Below, piece by piece: positions 8,034 to 16,250 of a stretch of 48,795 bases of DNA. The DNA comes from Candidatus Zipacnadia bacterium. Lineage in GTDB: Bacteria > Armatimonadota > Zipacnadia > Zipacnadales > UBA11051. The translations under genes were made by a program, and so were the position numbers. Below the pieces are notes generated by a model. It was not told the DNA's origin and searched no databases. It was given only the letters and a program-made list of their open reading frames with translations. The stretch is taken from the NCBI GenBank assembly GCA_029821145.1, contig JALGTY010000001.1, positions 1 through 48,795 on the forward strand, in the 5' to 3' direction. How positions within the stretch are numbered: the stretch's first letter is position 1; each line of letters starts with the position of its first letter.

Positions 8034-9713
8034 CTAGTCCCATACGTTGAACACCTGCAGAAGCCATAAGTTCTCCCGGATGTAGTCCCACATGGTCTTG
8101 CCCTTACGCGCCACCACCGGCGGGAAGTAAATGATGTCACCCGCCTGCACGGTCACATCGGGGGGAAGCTGTCCCTCCTTGATCTTGGACATATCTATCT
8201 TGGTCACTTCCGTCTCGCCTGTCTCCTTGACTCTCACCAACGAGCCGACCGAGTGGCCGAAGCCCGCGCCCAACGCCGCCGTACTGAGGTAATCAAACAG
8301 CGACAGATCCGGGTCGTACGGATACACTCCGGGCCTCCCAAACGCGCCGAGCAGATACACCTTTTCGGCATCGTTGACAATCACCACATCGCCGGGCTGC
8401 AGTTGGACATCCCCTGACATATCCCCTTCTTCCTCGATTTTCTTGATGTCAACCGTCATCTGCTGCCCGCCGCGATAGACCTGCACTTTGCGCAAATCTG
8501 CCTTCTCCGTCGGACCGGCCATCATCACTATCTTCAGCACGCCCGTATTGCGCATATTCGCGATGCTGACAGACCCGACGTTGGTGAGCGCGCCAAGCAG
8601 CACAATCTCCTCGGGCTCTTTTTCAGGCACGATGAGTGTATCGCCCGCTTGCAGAGCGATATCCTTGCTCATGTCCCCTTCTTTCCACAGGCTTTCGAGG
8701 TCCACGGGGATGTATTCGCCATCGCGGAAGATGCTGGCCTCGGCAAGGCCGGAGCTCTCATTAAAGCCACCCGCACGGATGATTGCCTCAGTAACCTTGA
8801 TCGGCTCTGGCGAATAGAACGTCGTAGGAGAGTTCACTTGGCCCACTACGGCTATCTGGTTGGCCTTCTGTATCAGCAGCACGTCCCCGCCCTGCAACTC
8901 GTGATTCTGCGACACATCGCCATCCTTGATAAGGGCCCGCAGGTTTATCCTGATCGGCTGGTCCAGGCCCTTGCGCAACAGCAGTGCCGCGTTGGTGTCG
9001 GCCTCTACAGCAAAGCCCTCACCCACTCTGGCAATTGCCTCCAGTACCGTCAGCCGTTCGCCTGTTGGCAGTGTCAGTGAGCCGGGCTGCTTGACTTCGC
9101 CGAGGACGGATATGATGCTATCAAGGCGCGGTACGTATATGACGTCACCGTACTGCACCGGCACCGGCGCGCCCAGGACTCTACCATCTCGCAAGCCGCT
9201 CAGGTCAATCTCCAGCGGCTGTTCCCCTCTCCGGCTGAGGCGCACCTTACTCAAATCAGCGCGTGCCTGCGACTGAGCCGTGACCACGGCGTCTCGTACG
9301 TTCGACCCGGGTCGTAGCATCACGGCGCCCTTGTTCTCCACATACCCGCTCACGAATACCTTCCGCGCCGACTTGACTTCATCAATGGCGACGGTGACGA
9401 ACGGAGCACGAATTATCTGCGCCAGTTGCTTGCGCAGCAGATCGCGTACCTCGGCAAGCGTTTTGCCTACTACCGCGACCTGCCCGACCATTGCCATCGG
9501 AATCGTACCGCCGGCACCCACCAGGTAGGTGCCGGTGAGCACTTCCTCATCAAAGACATAGATCAACAGCGCATCGCCCTCCTGGACCGTGTAATCTGCC
9601 GCAGGCGCGTCAGCATGCGCTGGCAAGCAGCACGTCAGCAGCCACGCATGTGCAAGTACGGTCAATGCTAGTGCAATCTGAAGCCTGGTTAGTTTCTGCA
9701 GTGTATTGTGCAT
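8034..9713 (-). CDS. Polysaccharide export protein with five SLBB domains
   Basis: A 559-residue exported protein with a signal peptide (about residues 1-35). A Poly_export (Wza N-terminal type) domain at about residues 38-120 (YTVQEGDALLIYVFDEEVL) is followed by five SLBB-type repeats starting near VFVSGYVENKGA, ISVLGEVKQPGS, IAVVGQVNSPTT, IVLLGALTNVGS and VYLLGAFGRPGV, most ending in a GD(I/V)xxQ-x-GD strand motif. Wza-family proteins form the outer-membrane channel for capsule or exopolysaccharide. Five SLBB repeats are more than the two or three of Wza. The ATG at 9713 has GGAGGAG six bases upstream. No Wzc, Wzx, Wzy or glycosyltransferase gene is adjacent. Confidence 0.88.
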   Translation of the reverse strand: MHNTLQKLTRLQIALALTVLAHAWLLTCCLPAHADAPAADYTVQEGDALLIYVFDEEVLTGTYLVGAGGTIPMAMVGQVAVVGKTLAEVRDLLRKQLAQIIRAPFVTVAIDEVKSARKVFVSGYVENKGAVMLRPGSNVRDAVVTAQSQARADLSKVRLSRRGEQPLEIDLSGLRDGRVLGAPVPVQYGDVIYVPRLDSIISVLGEVKQPGSLTLPTGERLTVLEAIARVGEGFAVEADTNAALLLRKGLDQPIRINLRALIKDGDVSQNHELQGGDVLLIQKANQIAVVGQVNSPTTFYSPEPIKVTEAIIRAGGFNESSGLAEASIFRDGEYIPVDLESLWKEGDMSKDIALQAGDTLIVPEKEPEEIVLLGALTNVGSVSIANMRNTGVLKIVMMAGPTEKADLRKVQVYRGGQQMTVDIKKIEEEGDMSGDVQLQPGDVVIVNDAEKVYLLGAFGRPGVYPYDPDLSLFDYLSTAALGAGFGHSVGSLVRVKETGETEVTKIDMSKIKEGQLPPDVTVQAGDIIYFPPVVARKGKTMWDYIRENLWLLQVFNVWD

Positions 9714-9790
9714 CTTTTCTCCTCCGTCCTGTGTACTGGTACTACCGCAAAGCAACGCCCAACTGGCCAATGCGCACCTATTATCACATC

Positions 9791-9820
9791 ATTTTAGGCA
9801 TTAGTCTAACACGGTGTCAA
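9791..9820 (-). promoter_or_regulatory. Near-consensus sigma70 promoter of the SLBB gene
   Basis: On the minus strand a perfect TTGACA (9820-9815) and TAAAAT (9796-9791, five of six) are 18 bases apart. Transcription would start near 9784, about 70 bases before the ATG at 9713. It is divergent from the PBP1A gene. Confidence 0.75.
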
Positions 9821-9895
9821 GCAGACAGCGCCACGCCCGTCCGTCCCCTATACAACAGACGGCCATTGCTGCTATAATAGCGGTTGGTGGTCTGT

Positions 9896-12373
9896 ATGGC
9901 AAAACGCACGTGGATACGCAAATACACTGCATTTCTAAGGTACATCAACGTTGTCGTGCTGGCCTGTTGCTTCATCGGCACTGGACTAGTCGCAGGCGGG
10001 CTGTTGGCCGTTCGCGAATCTCTGCCAGACGCCGAGGAACTGATTGCCTACCGCCCACGGCTGACCACCGAGATATACTCCACTGAGATTGACGCCGAGG
10101 GCAATACCAGCCATACGCTACTCGGCCGGGTCTTCAAGGAAGATCGCGAACCGGTTGATCTGCAGAAGATACCACTGCATCTTCGCCGGGCCACTATCGC
10201 CATCGAGGACCGCCCCTACTACCAGCACCGAGGCGTTGACCCCAAGGGCATCCTGCGTGCGGCGTGGGTCAACCTACACGAGCGCAGCTTGCGCCAGGGC
10301 GGCAGCACCATCACCCAGCAGCTCGTGCGCAACATGTGGCTTACCCGCAAGAAGACGCTTGACCGCAAGATACGGGAGGCAATCCTCGCCCTGGAGCTTG
10401 AGCGCCGGTATTCCAAAGACGAAATGCTGGAGATGTATCTCAATGAAGTCTATTACGGCCATGGCGCTTATGGCGTCAAGGTCGCAGCACACATGTTTTT
10501 CGACAAGAATGTCAGCGACCTGTCACTGGCCGAGGCGACGCTGTTAGCCGGTCTGCCCCGTTCGCCGCTGTCTTGCAGCCCCTATCGCCATCCGCAGAAA
10601 GCCAAGCAGCGGCGACGCCACGTGCTTCACGCCATGGTCGAGATGGGCTATATCACCTCCGCACAGGCGGCGAAGGCCGATCAGCACCAGATTCAGGCCA
10701 ACCTCGCGCCGCTTCAAGAGCGCGGAATCACCGCCTTCAGAGCGCCATATTTTACCCACCTGGTCGTACGCCAGCTTTGTGAACAGTACGGCGTGGCAGC
10801 CGTTTATGAGGGCGGCTTGCGCATCTATACCACCCTCGATATGAGGCTGCAGAAGATCGCCGAGGAGGAACTCACCAAAGGCGTCGAGTCCCTACGCAGT
10901 CGCCGACGAATGAAGGGAGGGCTCGTCGGCCAGGGCGCACTGGCTGCCGTGGAAGTCGCCACCGGTGACGTGCTGGCGATAGTCGGCGGCGTGGGCGATT
11001 ACGAAGACGTTCAATACAATCGCGCGTATGCCGGACCGCCACTGTACGGCCGACAGCCGGGATCGTCATTCAAGCCATACGTATGGGCCACAGCACTGGA
11101 AAAGGGCTATGGGCCAAGCTCCACGTTCAGCGGCTCGGCGATAAGCATTCGCACCGGTCCGGGCAAGTACTGGAGTCCCAAGAATTACTCGCCGAGACAG
11201 GGCGGTAACTACACTCTGCGCTGGGCGCTGGCCCAATCGGTCAATCTCGTCTCGGTGCGCATAGTCCGTAAGCTTGGGGCCAAGACGATCCAGAAAGCCG
11301 CCGCACAGATGATGGGCTTGCCCGAGGAGCGGCTGCGCGCGGTGCCGGCCATCGCCTTGGGCACCTCGGAGTTGGCCCCGCTGGAGCAAGCAGTCGGCTA
11401 TTGCACCTTCGCCAGCGGTGGGCTGTACACCAAGCCACGCCTGATTCGACGCATCGAAAACGCACACGGCGAGACACTGGTTACTTTCAGACCAGAGCGC
11501 AAGCGCGTCATCAAGAAGGCGACGGCCATCAGCATGATCTCGATGATGCGTACGGTGGTCACCTCCGGCACCGGCAGACGGGCGGCGGTTTCCGGCTACC
11601 CGATATGCGGCAAGACGGGCACGACGCAGAGAGGCCGTGATGCCTGGTGGGTAGGCTACAGCCCGGATCTGTCTTGTGCGGTGTGGGTTGGCAATGATGA
11701 TTACACACCGATGCGCGGCTCCTCCGGCGGCGGCTTTTGCGCTCCGATATTTGCCAAGTTCATGGCCCAGGCGTTGAAACTGCGCGGCTACAACGGTAAA
11801 TACCCGGAGGGCGCAGGGGCGAAGGCCACCAGACGCAGCCAGCCGGAGAAAGAAGAAGAAAAGGAGGAGGAAGAAGACAAGGAGCGGCCAGGTGGCACTA
11901 TTACAGTATGCACTACCAGCGGCGGTCGGGCGACGCCTTATTGCCCCAGTACCGTCGAAAGAGTCTTAGGCCCCGGCGAATCGCCGCCCTCGCCCTGCCG
12001 CATCCATGGCCCCGCCTCCTCAGGCCACGCATCCGAAAGGCCCGCCCCCGGACCCAGCTCGCCGGCAGACGAAACTGGCAGCCGCACAGTCACTGTGTGT
12101 ACCCAATCCGGACAACTGGCCGGGCCCTACTGCCCGCAGACCGTGGAGCGCACTTTCGCCGGCGGCGGGCCAACGGGGACTTGCACATTGCACGGCCCGC
12201 CGAGCAACTCATCTCCCAAACCACCGCCTGCCACGGACACTACCGCCGACACAATTGAGAAGCCTGGGACGCCGCCTGCCACACCTGGAGATGCTCACAG
12301 CGATGCGCCGAAGCCTGAGCCGAAACCCGAGGCCGACGACGAAAAGCCACTCAAGCCGCCGGGCGAACAATGA
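9896..12373 (+). CDS. mrcA: Class A penicillin-binding protein (PBP1A type)
   Basis: An 825-residue bifunctional murein synthase anchored by one N-terminal membrane helix. The glycosyltransferase 51 domain has IEDRPYYQHRG (catalytic Glu104), GGSTITQQLVRN and RKIREAILALELE. The transpeptidase domain has S390-x-x-K393 (PGSSFKPY), SVN, and KTGTT at about 573. The tail has a Glu/Lys-rich stretch and two Cys-containing repeats, each VCT-x-SG-x3-x-PYCP-x-TVER ending C-x-(I/L)HGP, then a Pro-rich end. Class A PBPs polymerise lipid II and cross-link peptides outside the inner membrane. The frame is open from a TTG at 9884, but the ATG at 9896 has GGTGG just upstream. A TATAAT lies at 9873-9878 without a good -35. 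Confidence 0.95.
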   Translation: MAKRTWIRKYTAFLRYINVVVLACCFIGTGLVAGGLLAVRESLPDAEELIAYRPRLTTEIYSTEIDAEGNTSHTLLGRVFKEDREPVDLQKIPLHLRRATIAIEDRPYYQHRGVDPKGILRAAWVNLHERSLRQGGSTITQQLVRNMWLTRKKTLDRKIREAILALELERRYSKDEMLEMYLNEVYYGHGAYGVKVAAHMFFDKNVSDLSLAEATLLAGLPRSPLSCSPYRHPQKAKQRRRHVLHAMVEMGYITSAQAAKADQHQIQANLAPLQERGITAFRAPYFTHLVVRQLCEQYGVAAVYEGGLRIYTTLDMRLQKIAEEELTKGVESLRSRRRMKGGLVGQGALAAVEVATGDVLAIVGGVGDYEDVQYNRAYAGPPLYGRQPGSSFKPYVWATALEKGYGPSSTFSGSAISIRTGPGKYWSPKNYSPRQGGNYTLRWALAQSVNLVSVRIVRKLGAKTIQKAAAQMMGLPEERLRAVPAIALGTSELAPLEQAVGYCTFASGGLYTKPRLIRRIENAHGETLVTFRPERKRVIKKATAISMISMMRTVVTSGTGRRAAVSGYPICGKTGTTQRGRDAWWVGYSPDLSCAVWVGNDDYTPMRGSSGGGFCAPIFAKFMAQALKLRGYNGKYPEGAGAKATRRSQPEKEEEKEEEEDKERPGGTITVCTTSGGRATPYCPSTVERVLGPGESPPSPCRIHGPASSGHASERPAPGPSSPADETGSRTVTVCTQSGQLAGPYCPQTVERTFAGGGPTGTCTLHGPPSNSSPKPPPATDTTADTIEKPGTPPATPGDAHSDAPKPEPKPEADDEKPLKPPGEQ

Positions 12374-12424
12374 GCCTTCCCCTGCACTGCGCACTGACAA
12401 CGCTACTGCCGTTTTGCTGATTAC

Positions 12425-14389
12425 ATGGCCGTAGCGGACCGATTGACTCTCATGGACAAACCTACCACAAATACACGTATTGCGGGGCTGGGCGGATTCT
12501 TCGGCCTGGTTCTGTTGGCTCTCATCGTGCGCCTGTGGACGCTGCAGGTGGCTAACTGGGTCCCTTACGCGAAGCAGGCGCAGAAGAATCGCTTCACAGA
12601 GATCTCCAGCCCTGCCCCGCGTGGCTTGATTCTCGACTGCAATGGCGAGGTCCTGGCGGACAACCACTACACCTGGCATGTCGAGGTGATTCCCAAGGAC
12701 CTACCTTCGCGCGAAGATGACCTGGAAAAGGAAGTCGCGATACTGGCCGGCATCCTGGGCGACACTTCGGCTGCCGAGTTGCGCGAGCATTTTGAGAAGA
12801 TCAAGTCAACGCAGATGCAGGCGCTACCTCTACCCGGCGGCGAGGACGTGCCCTTCCGAGTTGTGGCCCAGGTCGAAGAGCGCGCGCCAGAGTTGCCTGG
12901 TGTCCGCATTGCAGAATGTGCTCGTCGCCATTACCCTCACGCCTCGCTGGCCGCACACGTCTTGGGCTATGCCCGCAGCATCAGTAGCATCCCGAAAGAG
13001 CAGGCCGACATCTGCAAGTCTCTGCCTTATCCCGATGATGCGCTCAATGGGCCCAACCAGTCACCAAAGCCTGAGGGCATCGAGGCGATGCCGATATACG
13101 GAAACGACTCCATCGTCGGCCAGACCGGCGTCGAGCAATCGTGTGAGCTGGACACCAACACTGCGCCGGCCGTGCCGATACTACAGGGCCGCCGCAGCCG
13201 CACCGTCTATGAAGTGGATCGCCTCAACAATCCAGTGCGCCTGGTTTACCAGGAGGAGGCAGCACCGGGAGCCACAGTCTATCTCACGATTGATGCCCGC
13301 GTGCAGAAGGTAGCCGAAGCCGCCCTGGCAAACGCTATCAGGACCACCACCGGCAAGACTGGTGGCGCGGTGTGTCTCGACCTTGAGACCGGCGGCGTGG
13401 TGGCGATGGCCAGCTATCCCACATTCGACCCCAACGGCTGGGTCAGAGGCTGGTCCGACGAAGAGTTCAAGGCTTTGAACGAGGACTCGCGCAAGCCGCT
13501 TTTCAACAAGGTCATCGGCGGGCAGTATGCGCCCGCATCCACCTTCAAAATGGTCTCGGCAACCGCAGCTCTGGAGACTACACAGATCAAGACCACCACC
13601 ACCTATCTCTGTAGAGGCATCATCCACGAAGGCACCAAGCACCAGCCCTTCAAGTGCTGGCAGCGCAAGGGCCACGGCCGTGTGGATTTCTACCGGGCCA
13701 TCGCTGAGTCGTGTGACGTGTATTTCTATGAAATGGTTCGCAAGTCCGGTCTCACCAGCAGCGCCATTGCTCGGCACGCCCGGCTGTTCGGCTTCGGCGA
13801 ACCGACCGGCCTGGGGCTGACCGGCAGTGCTTGCGGACTTGTGCCAACCAAGGAATACAAGCGCAGCAATACGGGCGATGACTGGCGCACCGGCGATACG
13901 CTCAACATGGTCATCGGCCAGGGCTATCTGTCCTCAACTCCATTGCAGGTAGCTATAGCCACCGCAGTCGTGGCTACCGACGGCGAGGTGATCGAGCCTA
14001 CCGTCGTCCGCAAGATCGCCTGGCCGCATCACATGCACCACGAGCCGACTACTTTCGAGCGCAAGGTTCGTCGCCGCCTTGAATTGAGGCCTGACACTCT
14101 GGCTTCGGTGCGTGCCGGCATGCGTCGGGCGGTGACTTATCGCAACGGCACGGCCCGCCTGCTCGATGCCTTGCCTTTTTCGTGCGCCGCCAAGACCGGT
14201 TCTGCCGAGCATGACAAGCGCCTGCACACTCACGCCTGGATTACGGCCTTTGCACCCTACAGCGACCCGCGCTTTGTCGTGACCGTGCTAGTCTCTGAAG
14301 GCGGCTATGGCAGTTCTACAGCCGGGCCCGTAGCGCGTGACATTCTCGCCGCGGCTATGGCAGCGAAAGACAAGCCTGTGAGTGATTAA
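12425..14389 (+). CDS. mrdA: Class B penicillin-binding protein 2 (elongation)
   Basis: A 654-residue monofunctional transpeptidase of the PBP2/MrdA type, expected to work with a RodA-like polymerase in cell elongation. One membrane helix at about residues 24-42 is followed by the dimerisation domain starting at PAPRGLILDCNGEVLADN. Catalytic motifs are S372-T-F-K375, S-C-D (the SxD variant usual in PBP2) and KTGSAEH at about 590. The ATG at 12425 lies 51 bases after the PBP1A stop; a second ATG at 12452 is also possible, and neither has a clear Shine-Dalgarno. RodA, MreB, MreC and MreD genes are not next to it. It is probably co-transcribed with the PBP1A and FemAB genes. Confidence 0.93.
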   Translation: MAVADRLTLMDKPTTNTRIAGLGGFFGLVLLALIVRLWTLQVANWVPYAKQAQKNRFTEISSPAPRGLILDCNGEVLADNHYTWHVEVIPKDLPSREDDLEKEVAILAGILGDTSAAELREHFEKIKSTQMQALPLPGGEDVPFRVVAQVEERAPELPGVRIAECARRHYPHASLAAHVLGYARSISSIPKEQADICKSLPYPDDALNGPNQSPKPEGIEAMPIYGNDSIVGQTGVEQSCELDTNTAPAVPILQGRRSRTVYEVDRLNNPVRLVYQEEAAPGATVYLTIDARVQKVAEAALANAIRTTTGKTGGAVCLDLETGGVVAMASYPTFDPNGWVRGWSDEEFKALNEDSRKPLFNKVIGGQYAPASTFKMVSATAALETTQIKTTTTYLCRGIIHEGTKHQPFKCWQRKGHGRVDFYRAIAESCDVYFYEMVRKSGLTSSAIARHARLFGFGEPTGLGLTGSACGLVPTKEYKRSNTGDDWRTGDTLNMVIGQGYLSSTPLQVAIATAVVATDGEVIEPTVVRKIAWPHHMHHEPTTFERKVRRRLELRPDTLASVRAGMRRAVTYRNGTARLLDALPFSCAAKTGSAEHDKRLHTHAWITAFAPYSDPRFVVTVLVSEGGYGSSTAGPVARDILAAAMAAKDKPVSD

Positions 14390-14404
14390 TGAAACGGTCT
14401 CAAT

Positions 14405-15463
14405 ATGCTTTTGGGAAACGCTGACAAGCAGCGCTACAACGATTTCGTCGCCGCGTGTGAGTACGGCAATTTCCTGCAAACCTGGGAATGGGGCGAGCTG
14501 AAGTCCCGCACCGGCTGGCAGCCGTACCGCATCGCCATAGAAGAAGGCGGCCGAATTAACGCGACCGTGCAAATTCTCAAGCGCCCGGTGCCTGGTCTTG
14601 GCCGCTGTCTATTCTACAGCCCGCGAGGGCCGCTACATGACCTCAGCCGGCCACGCGTTTTCGAACTCCTTGTCGAGCAGGTCAACGCGTTGGCCACAGA
14701 GCACGGGGCAATGGCCTATAAGATTGACCCGGCGATTCCAGGCGACAACTCGGAGTACGTCCGGATGCTGCGCGACTGCGGCTTTTCTCCTGCGCCGACC
14801 TCCGATGAGAGCTTCGGTGGCATCCAGCCCCGCTATGTGATGCAGGTTGATGTAACCCCACCGGAAGATGAGATTCTGGCCCGCTTCAAGAACAAATGGC
14901 GTTACAATGTCCGCCTCGCACAGCGCAAGGGCATAGCCATTAGCAGCGGTTGCCCCCGCGAGGAGGTCGCTGTCTTCTACCGGCTTCTGCTTGAGACGGC
15001 CGAGCGCGACGGCTTTATGGTGCGCGCCGAAAGCTACTTTTACGATATTTACGACCTGCTGATATCCGCCGGTTTAGGTGGGCTTTTTCTTGCCAGATTG
15101 GAGGACGAGCCGATCGCCGGCGCGATTAGCTTCACCGTGGGCAAGCGCGCCTGGTACGTCTATGGCGCTTCCAGCAACAAGCATCGGAACAAGATGCCTA
15201 ATCACCTGATGCAGTGGGAAATGATGCGCTGGGCCAAGGCGCGTGGCTGCGAGATTTATGACATGCGCGGTGTTGTGCACCAGGACAACAAGGCTAGCCC
15301 GCTATATGGCCTCAATCGCTTCAAGGAAGGGTTTGCCGCCCGCCATGTAGAATACCTCGGCGAGTGGGACCTGATCTACTCGCCGGCATGGTATCGTTTG
15401 CTCAACATCGCCGAGCCGGCGGTGCGCAAGCTGCGCCTGTTCCTTGCCGGTCTGAAGAAGTAA
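14405..15463 (+). CDS. FemAB-family peptidoglycan aminoacyltransferase
   Basis: A 352-residue protein of the Fem family, built of two GNAT-like folds. Visible family segments are NFLQTWEWGELKSRTGW near the N-terminus, FKNKWRYNVRLAQRKGI in the middle and YGLNRFKEGFAARHVEYLGEWD near the C-terminus. FemX/FemA/FemB proteins add amino acids from aminoacyl-tRNA to the lysine side chain of lipid II, building the interpeptide bridge. Its position 15 bases after the PBP2 gene, in the same orientation, supports a peptidoglycan role. The residue added and the position (first or later) cannot be told. Some FemAB proteins act in exopolysaccharide biosynthesis instead. Confidence 0.9.
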   Translation: MLLGNADKQRYNDFVAACEYGNFLQTWEWGELKSRTGWQPYRIAIEEGGRINATVQILKRPVPGLGRCLFYSPRGPLHDLSRPRVFELLVEQVNALATEHGAMAYKIDPAIPGDNSEYVRMLRDCGFSPAPTSDESFGGIQPRYVMQVDVTPPEDEILARFKNKWRYNVRLAQRKGIAISSGCPREEVAVFYRLLLETAERDGFMVRAESYFYDIYDLLISAGLGGLFLARLEDEPIAGAISFTVGKRAWYVYGASSNKHRNKMPNHLMQWEMMRWAKARGCEIYDMRGVVHQDNKASPLYGLNRFKEGFAARHVEYLGEWDLIYSPAWYRLLNIAEPAVRKLRLFLAGLKK

Positions 15464-15542
15464 CTGTCAGTCGAAGCCGAACCGAAGGCCCAACCAAACG
15501 GTTGGCGAGGTGGACGCGAAGCGTCTTCAGGAGGTTGCAACG

Positions 15543-15893
15543 GTGCAAAACTCCGAATCGCTGTCTGAACTTCTCAAGCAATTCATGCGCGGCATGACCA
15601 ACTACCTGCGGGCTGTGATCACCGACTTCGCCATCTCCTCCGGCAAGAAGATGGCCCTATTTGCCGTCGCGCTTACGTGCCTGGTGCTGGCGCTCATTTA
15701 CCTGTCCATAGGTCTGATCAACTGGCTGACAATGTACTTCCTTTCCCCTGCCCCGCCGTACTTCATCGTGGCCCTGATGCTGCTGATCGCGGCCGCGATC
15801 ATGATCATGGTGGCGGGCAGGAAGAAGCCGAAAGATGATGATGATGGCGAAGACAAAGAAGAGAAAGAAGAAGAAACCAGCGCCGAAGCCTGA
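15543..15893 (+). CDS. Small holin-X-like membrane protein, acidic tail
   Basis: A 116-residue protein with two adjacent membrane helices (about residues 35-58 and 70-92), a short amphipathic N-terminal region and a strongly acidic tail (KKPKDDDDGEDKEEKEEE). The layout resembles the phage-holin-like Holin-X/YqjE family of small inner-membrane proteins of unknown role, not a lytic holin. The GTG start at 15543 is chosen because CAGGAGG lies eight bases upstream; an in-frame GTG at 15510 lacks this. Its last 50 bases overlap the next gene in another frame. It follows the FemAB gene by about 80 bases. Confidence 0.72.
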   Translation: MQNSESLSELLKQFMRGMTNYLRAVITDFAISSGKKMALFAVALTCLVLALIYLSIGLINWLTMYFLSPAPPYFIVALMLLIAAAIMIMVAGRKKPKDDDDGEDKEEKEEETSAEA

Positions 15894-16215
15894 GGCTGCG
15901 CTTGAGGAACTCGGCCAGGTCATTGACCGCCTGGAGGCTCAGATCAAGAGCCGGGCCACGCAGATGACACAGAGTCTGCGTCCGAGGCCTGCTACTATCC
16001 TGGCTGTGGCTGGTGTTGCCGCCGTCGCAGTTGGCGTCTGGCTGATGGTGTCGCGAGGCCGCGCCGTCCAAAGCACCGAGCAGACGACCGCTGCCAACGC
16101 CGATAGCCACAGCCGCGGACAGGTTCTCGCGAGAGTACTGGGCAAGGGCCTTGCCGCCGGTCTGAAGGCAATGGCAAAAAGCCGGCAGCGCTCCCCTGAG
16201 GCAATAGAAAAGTAA
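15844..16215 (+). CDS. Small basic-tailed single-pass membrane protein
   Basis: A 123-residue protein starting with a very basic stretch (KTKKRKKKKPAPKP), a coiled-coil-like segment (ALEELGQVIDRLEAQI), one membrane helix (about residues 52-70) and a basic C-terminus. No family is recognised; the order of helix, membrane segment and tail resembles DUF3618-like or YqjD-like small envelope proteins. Four consecutive ATG codons (15835, 15838, 15841 at the front of the frame and 15844) make the exact start uncertain. The coding overlap with the previous gene suggests coupled translation. Confidence 0.65.
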   Translation: MAKTKKRKKKKPAPKPEAALEELGQVIDRLEAQIKSRATQMTQSLRPRPATILAVAGVAAVAVGVWLMVSRGRAVQSTEQTTAANADSHSRGQVLARVLGKGLAAGLKAMAKSRQRSPEAIEK

Positions 16216-16250
16216 GAGGGCGAGGCCACATCACCGCAAAGAGGTCACTT

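Noticed and set aside
13700-13730. Defective second motif (S-C-D instead of S-x-N) in PBP2
   Set aside because: SxD is usual in the PBP2/MrdA branch, so it is not a lesion.
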